A stretch of 8,138 bases of DNA, from the NCBI GenBank assembly GCA_947462945.1, contig CANHTE010000044.1, forward strand, positions 1 to 8,138, given 5' to 3'. Below the pieces are notes generated by a model, which did not search any database, was not told the origin of the DNA, and saw only the letters and a program-made list of their open reading frames with translations. Of this stretch, positions 4,774 through 8,138 are shown in pieces. How positions within the stretch are numbered: the stretch's first letter is position 1; the number at the start of each line of letters is the position of its first letter. Source of the stretch: Acetobacteraceae bacterium (lineage in GTDB: Bacteria; Pseudomonadota; Alphaproteobacteria; Acetobacterales; Acetobacteraceae). The position numbers and the translations under genes are program-made.

Positions 4774-5805
4774 ATGGATGGTTTCGCTCCATTGACGCAT
4801 GGCCCAATGAATTTTGGCTTCGCGCCGTCCGGTTCGCCCTTCAACGGCGTTCCTCGCAACGGCTTGGCGGGCTATGGCTCGCCCTCCTACGGGCCTGCCT
4901 TCGTGCGGCGCCGGTTGAAGGGCAGCATCGGCTGCCGCGGCATTGGGCTGCATACGGGCCGGACCATCGCGCTCACGCTGCACCCGGGTGAGCCGGGGGC
5001 GGGCATTGTTTTTCATCGCAGTGATCTCGGCCTGGACATCCCCGCCCGCTATGATCTCGTGGTGGAGACGCGGCTCTGCACGCAGATCGGCCTTCCGGAC
5101 AACCCCGAAGCCCGTGTCGGCACCATCGAGCATGTCATGGCGGCCCTGGCCGCCGCCGGCATTGATGATGCGCGCATCGAGCTGGACGGGCCGGAAGTGC
5201 CCATCCTGGATGGCTCCGCCGCCCCCTTCCTGTTCCTCATTGATTGCGCCGGCACCGCTGAGCAATTCGGGGCCCGCCGCGCCATCGAGGTACTGCGCAG
5301 CGTGCGCGTCGAGGACAAGCACGGCGCCTGGGCCGAGCTCTCGCCCAATTCCGAACCCGCCTTCGATGTGGACCTCACCATTGATTTCGGTGAGACCGCC
5401 ATTGGCCGCCAAAGCCTGGCGCTGCGCATCTCGGTGGAGAGCTTCCGCCAGGAACTCGCGCAGGCGCGCACCTTCACCCTGGCCGAGGACGTGGCCCGGC
5501 TGCGGGCGGCCGGCCTCGCCCAGGGCGGCAGCCTGGACAACGCCGTGGTCGTGGACGGCCCCATGATCCTGAATCCCGGCGGGCTGCGTCAGCCGGATGA
5601 ATTCGTGCGGCACAAGCTGCTTGATGTCGTGGGCGATCTGGCCTTGGCCGGGGCGCCCATCACCGGCCGCTTCACCGGCCATCGCTCGGGCCATGCCCTG
5701 AACAATCAGCTGCTGCTGGCCCTGTTCAGCGATCAACGCAACTGGCGGCCCACGGGCGGCCGCGCCATGGCCGAGGTCAGCGCGGCCAAGCGCGTCGCCG
5801 CCTGA
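4774..5805 (+). CDS. lpxC: UDP-3-O-acyl-N-acetylglucosamine deacetylase LpxC
   Basis: Zinc amidase for the first committed step of lipid A synthesis: removes the acetyl group from UDP-3-O-acyl-GlcNAc in the cytosol. 343 residues. The two LpxC domains are clear: RRRLKGSIGCRGIGLHTG at 45-62, zinc ligand H120 in TIEHVMAAL, PEVPILDGSAAPF at 140-152, and DEFVRHKLLDVVGD with zinc ligands H280 and D284. The catalytic histidine is H307 in GHRSGHALNN; the 27-residue step from H280 to H307 equals that from H238 to H265 in E. coli. Oddity: about 44 extra N-terminal residues, rich in Gly, Pro, Phe, Asn and Ser, precede the normal start of the enzyme, whereas E. coli LpxC is 305 residues. The first 16 codons have lower third-position GC than the rest, so the true start is open: M12 (4807) or GTG 4903 are options, but neither has a better ribosome site. 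Enzyme identity is certain; the start is not. Confidence 0.96.
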   Translation: MDGFAPLTHGPMNFGFAPSGSPFNGVPRNGLAGYGSPSYGPAFVRRRLKGSIGCRGIGLHTGRTIALTLHPGEPGAGIVFHRSDLGLDIPARYDLVVETRLCTQIGLPDNPEARVGTIEHVMAALAAAGIDDARIELDGPEVPILDGSAAPFLFLIDCAGTAEQFGARRAIEVLRSVRVEDKHGAWAELSPNSEPAFDVDLTIDFGETAIGRQSLALRISVESFRQELAQARTFTLAEDVARLRAAGLAQGGSLDNAVVVDGPMILNPGGLRQPDEFVRHKLLDVVGDLALAGAPITGRFTGHRSGHALNNQLLLALFSDQRNWRPTGGRAMAEVSAAKRVAA

Positions 5806-5831
5806 GAGCGCCACTTGCCGCCAGCGCCTGA

Positions 5832-5855
5832 CGCCCTGGCCTGATGGCCGGGGTG
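5832..5855 (+). terminator. Weak stem-loop after lpxC
   Basis: CGCCCTGGCC pairs with GGCCGGGGTG around a TGAT loop, 10 bp with two wobbles, about 27 nt after the lpxC stop. No T tract follows, so at most it is a pausing or partial stop site or an mRNA 3'-end stabiliser between lpxC and bamD. Confidence 0.28.
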
Positions 5856-5861
5856 CGCCCC

Positions 5862-5892
5862 TTGTGCGCATCACCGCCTCCCATGGTATAAA
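5862..5892 (+). promoter_or_regulatory. Extended -10 promoter candidate for bamD
   Basis: TGGTATAAA (5884-5892) is an extended -10 element (TGN before TATAAA, five of six to consensus). TTGTGC (5862-5867) is a possible -35, with a long 19-nt spacer that an extended -10 can tolerate. The predicted start is about 20 nt before the bamD ATG, so bamD may be transcribed independently of lpxC. Confidence 0.45.
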
Positions 5893-5919
5893 GCCGGCCG
5901 ACCGGAGCCGATATCGCCC

Positions 5920-6771
5920 ATGCGCCCATTCTTTCGTGTTTTTGTTGCCTTGATCTGCGCCCTGCCCCTCGCGGGGTGCGGCGTTCAGCAGTGGGATGGC
6001 TCGGCTGCGGGCCTGTTTCGCAGCCCATCCGCCGCGTCCGGCCTGGTGGATCGCTCGCCCGAGGCGCTCTACGCCGCCGGGATCGAGGCGCTGCAAGGCC
6101 GCCGCTTCCCCCAGGCCGTCGAACTCTTCGAGACGCTGGAGCGTGAGCACCCCTATTCCACCTGGGCCACCAACGCGAAGATCATGTCCGCCTATGGCGA
6201 ATACATGCGCAACCGTTACACCGAGGCCATCGGCTCGCTGGATCGCTTCATCCAGCTGCACCCGGCGCATCGTGACATCGCCTATGCCTATTACCTGCGG
6301 AGCCTCGCCTATTACGAGCAGATCGCCGATAGCCAGCGCGACCAGCGCGGCACGGAGGTCGCCCTCCAGGCGCTGCAGGATGTGGCCAACCGCTTCCCCA
6401 ATACGGCCTATGCCCGCGATGCCCGGCTGAAGATGGACCTGGCACGGGACCATTTGGCAGGGCGCGAGATGAATATTGGCCGCTTCTACCAGCGCCAGGG
6501 CCTTTACAGCGCGGCCATCGGCCGTTTCCGCCGCGTGGTCGAGGATTACCAGACGACCAACCACGTGCCCGAAGCGCTGCACCGCCTGACGGAACTCTAT
6601 CTCGTGCTGGGCCTGCGGGATGAGGCGGCACGCACGGCCTCCGTGCTCGGCCATAACTTCCCGGGCAATGCCTGGTACCAGGACAGCTACGCCCTGCTGA
6701 CGCCGGGCGCCTCCGCGGCTGCGCAGGACCGTCCGGGCATGTTCCGGCGGACCTGGAACAGCGTCTTCTAG
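5920..6771 (+). CDS. bamD: Outer-membrane protein assembly factor BamD (ComL/YfiO family lipoprotein)
   Basis: Essential lipoprotein of the BAM complex, anchored in the inner leaflet of the outer membrane, where with BamA it folds beta-barrel proteins. 283 residues. The N-terminus is a lipoprotein signal with lipobox LAGC (17-20), so C20 should be lipidated. From about residue 46 come TPR repeats: SPEALYAAGIEALQGRRFPQA, then EREHPYSTWATNAKIMSAYGEY, then RYTEAIGSLDRFIQLHP followed by the conserved AYYLRSLAYYEQI, and later FYQRQGLYSAAIGRFRRVVEDYQTTNHVPEALHRL, all matching BamD layout (five TPRs). A short C-terminal tail (about 262-283) lacks recognisable structure and ends in RTWNSVF. A GGAG about 12 nt before the ATG is the only ribosome site. 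The lpxC-bamD-recN order is typical of alphaproteobacteria. Length is normal for the family. Confidence 0.94.
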   Translation: MRPFFRVFVALICALPLAGCGVQQWDGSAAGLFRSPSAASGLVDRSPEALYAAGIEALQGRRFPQAVELFETLEREHPYSTWATNAKIMSAYGEYMRNRYTEAIGSLDRFIQLHPAHRDIAYAYYLRSLAYYEQIADSQRDQRGTEVALQALQDVANRFPNTAYARDARLKMDLARDHLAGREMNIGRFYQRQGLYSAAIGRFRRVVEDYQTTNHVPEALHRLTELYLVLGLRDEAARTASVLGHNFPGNAWYQDSYALLTPGASAAAQDRPGMFRRTWNSVF

Positions 6772-6820
6772 CGCGGGTCCGGATGCGCGACGCTGCGACC
6801 GCCCTGGCTGTCCAGGCCCC

Positions 6821-6850
6821 CTTGCCCTTGCCCCTGCCCCTGCCCCTGAT
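6821..6850. repeat. Hexanucleotide tandem repeat before recN
   Basis: Two copies of CTTGCC are followed by two of CCTGCC and a partial fifth unit, CCTGAT. The tract lies in the 114-nt gap between bamD and recN, outside any coding frame I trust. Such short repeats can change copy number by slippage. Confidence 0.65.
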
Positions 6851-6872
6851 CCCAGGCGCAGGGGCCAGTTTC
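6842..6872 (+). terminator. Possible terminator stem-loop after bamD
   Basis: GCCCCTG (6842-6848) pairs with CAGGGGC (6859-6865) around a 10-nt loop, followed by CAGTTTC. The T run is short, so termination would be weak. GCCCCTG also occurs at 6830-6836 and 6836-6842 within the repeat, so the same right arm can form three alternative stems. Confidence 0.33.
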
Positions 6873-6885
6873 TAGCGGCGGGCGC

Positions 6886-8138
6886 ATGCTCGCCTCCCTG
6901 TCCATCCGCGATGTGGTGCTGATCGAACGACTCGACCTGAATTTCGGGCCGGGGCTTTCGGTGCTGACGGGCGAGACCGGCGCGGGAAAATCCATCCTGC
7001 TCGATTCGCTGGGATTGGCGCTCGGCATGCGGGCCGAGGCAGGCCTGGTGCGCAGCGGCCAGCCCCAGGCCAGCGTTGCCGCCGTGTTCCAGCCGCCCGA
7101 AGGGCATCCCGCCTTTGCCCTCCTCGCCGAACAGGGGATGGAGGGTGAGGATACGCTGGTCCTGCGCCGCGTGCTCCAGGCTGATGGCCGGTCGCGTGCC
7201 TTCGTGAATGACCAGCCCGTCGGCGTCGCCCTGCTGAAGCGACTGGCAGCGACCCTGGTGGAAGTGCAGGGCCAGCATGACCAGGTGGGACTGGCGGACC
7301 CCGCCACCCATGCGGCGCTGCTCGACGCCTTCGGCGCGCATGATGCGGCCCGGCTACGCGTCGCCGCCGCCTTCAAGACCTGGCGCGGCACCGAATCGGC
7401 CCTGGCCGAGGCCGAGGCCGCCGTTGCCGCCGCCCTGCGCGATGAAGAGTGGCTGCGCCACGCGGTGGATGAACTCTCCACCCTCGCCCCCGAGGAGGGC
7501 GAGGAAGAACGCCTGGCGCAGGAGCGCCAGGGCCTGCAGCAGGCCGAGCGGCGCAACGAGGCCATCGCCAGCGCCCTGGCCGAGATCCAGCCGCGTGACC
7601 GCCGCTCGGCCCATCCCGGCAATGCGCTGCGCAGCGCGGCGCGCGCGCTGGAACGCCTGCCCGGGGCGGCCGGGGCGGCCAATGACGAATCAGCCCAGCC
7701 CGCGTTGGCCGCGCTGACCCAGGCGCAGGATGCGCTGGCCGAGGCGGAACGGCTGCTGGAGCGCCTGGCGGTGGACGCCCTGCCCGATCCGCGCCGGCTG
7801 GAGGTGCTGGAGGACCGGCTCTATGGCTTGCGTGCGGCCGCGCGGAAGCATGGCGTGGCGGTGGTGGAACTCACCACCCATCTGGACAGCCTGCGGGAGC
7901 GGCTTTCGGCGCTGGATGCCGGCACGGGCCGCGTTGCGGCCTTGCAGGCGGCCCGGCAGGCCGCCCGGATTGATTATGTGAAGGCGGGCGAAGCCCTGAC
8001 CGGCGCGAGGCGCGCTTCCGCCGGCAAGCTGGAAAAGGCGCTGGCGGCCGAATTGCCGCCCCTCAAGCTGGACCGTGCGCGCGTGGTGATCGAAGTGGCG
8101 CCGCGTGAGGAAGGCGCCTGGGGCGCGGACGGCATGGA
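6886..8138 (+). CDS. recN: DNA repair protein RecN (C-terminus cut off by window edge)
   Basis: SMC-like ATPase that acts early in recombinational repair of double-strand breaks, in the nucleoid. 417 complete codons are visible with no stop. MLASLSIRDVVLIERLDL at the N-terminus and the Walker A motif GETGAGKS (29-36) are classic RecN. SRAFVNDQPV (about 105-114) and LVEVQGQHDQ (about 125-134) correspond to the family's conserved post-Walker A segments. From about residue 160 on it is Ala/Glu/Arg/Leu-rich and helical, the expected coiled coil. The signature motif and Walker B should lie beyond the right edge, as RecN is usually about 550-560 residues. The ATG is chosen because the first strand begins immediately; no strong ribosome site is visible, only GGCGGG. 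The alphaproteobacterial LexA-type pattern GTTC-N7-GTTC is not present in the 114 nt upstream. A direct GGGGCGGCC repeat occurs near 7665-7680 in frame. Confidence 0.95.
   Translation, partial: MLASLSIRDVVLIERLDLNFGPGLSVLTGETGAGKSILLDSLGLALGMRAEAGLVRSGQPQASVAAVFQPPEGHPAFALLAEQGMEGEDTLVLRRVLQADGRSRAFVNDQPVGVALLKRLAATLVEVQGQHDQVGLADPATHAALLDAFGAHDAARLRVAAAFKTWRGTESALAEAEAAVAAALRDEEWLRHAVDELSTLAPEEGEEERLAQERQGLQQAERRNEAIASALAEIQPRDRRSAHPGNALRSAARALERLPGAAGAANDESAQPALAALTQAQDALAEAERLLERLAVDALPDPRRLEVLEDRLYGLRAAARKHGVAVVELTTHLDSLRERLSALDAGTGRVAALQAARQAARIDYVKAGEALTGARRASAGKLEKALAAELPPLKLDRARVVIEVAPREEGAWGADGM

Noticed and set aside
6772..6885. SOS (LexA) box before recN
   Set aside because: recN is often SOS-controlled, but I found neither GTTC-N7-GTTC nor a similar dyad in this gap.
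4648..7341. Very long open frame (897 codons) on the minus strand across lpxC, bamD and recN
   Set aside because: It is antisense to three clearly identified genes. High GC leaves few stops in that frame, and its composition (Gly/Ala/Arg/Gln/His-rich) resembles no protein family.

Overview
The window is GC-rich (roughly two thirds G+C by eye) Gram-negative chromosomal DNA, most likely from an alphaproteobacterium and plausibly the family Acetobacteraceae (Roseomonas-like). The reasons are base composition, the lpxC-bamD-recN gene order known from alphaproteobacteria, and the style of the proteins. The genus is an inference. I see no mobile element, integrase, CRISPR array, rRNA or tRNA. Most of the window is envelope-biogenesis and housekeeping sequence.

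Left part (1-2549): a PlsC-type acyltransferase runs off the left edge on the minus strand. Divergent from it, on the plus strand, is a short and apparently divergent member of the octopine/nopaline dehydrogenase family. This converges on a minus-strand pair: an FAH-fold hydrolase resembling fumarylpyruvate hydrolase, then a tiny predicted secreted protein.

Middle (2550-4773): a gene-free gap of about 400 bases (2550-2948) is packed with inverted repeats. On the minus strand it reads as promoter, hairpins and then a GC-rich stem-loop with a weak T tract, so it may encode a small RNA of about 120 nt. Next come two minus-strand genes, lolA (periplasmic lipoprotein carrier) followed by a class I glutamine amidotransferase-like hydrolase (peptidase C26/PuuD type). 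A second gap (4429-4773) is AT-rich in its centre. It is the divergent control region between lolA and lpxC.

Right part (4774-8138): the plus-strand order is lpxC (first committed step of lipid A synthesis), bamD (outer-membrane beta-barrel assembly lipoprotein) and recN (DNA double-strand break repair SMC-like ATPase, cut by the right edge). All three run the same way, but each gap is 114 nt. bamD has its own extended -10 promoter candidate, and a hexanucleotide repeat lies before recN. lolA, lpxC and bamD together give the region an outer-membrane assembly theme: LPS, lipoproteins and beta-barrel proteins. ftsZ, commonly just upstream of lpxC in alphaproteobacteria, is absent here.

No clearly new multi-gene system is visible. 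The items most worth checking are the candidate small RNA at 2770-2888, the lpxC leader hairpin with the unusual LpxC N-terminal extension, the opine-dehydrogenase-like protein that seems to lack the usual catalytic Asn/His, and the slippable repeat/hairpin before recN.
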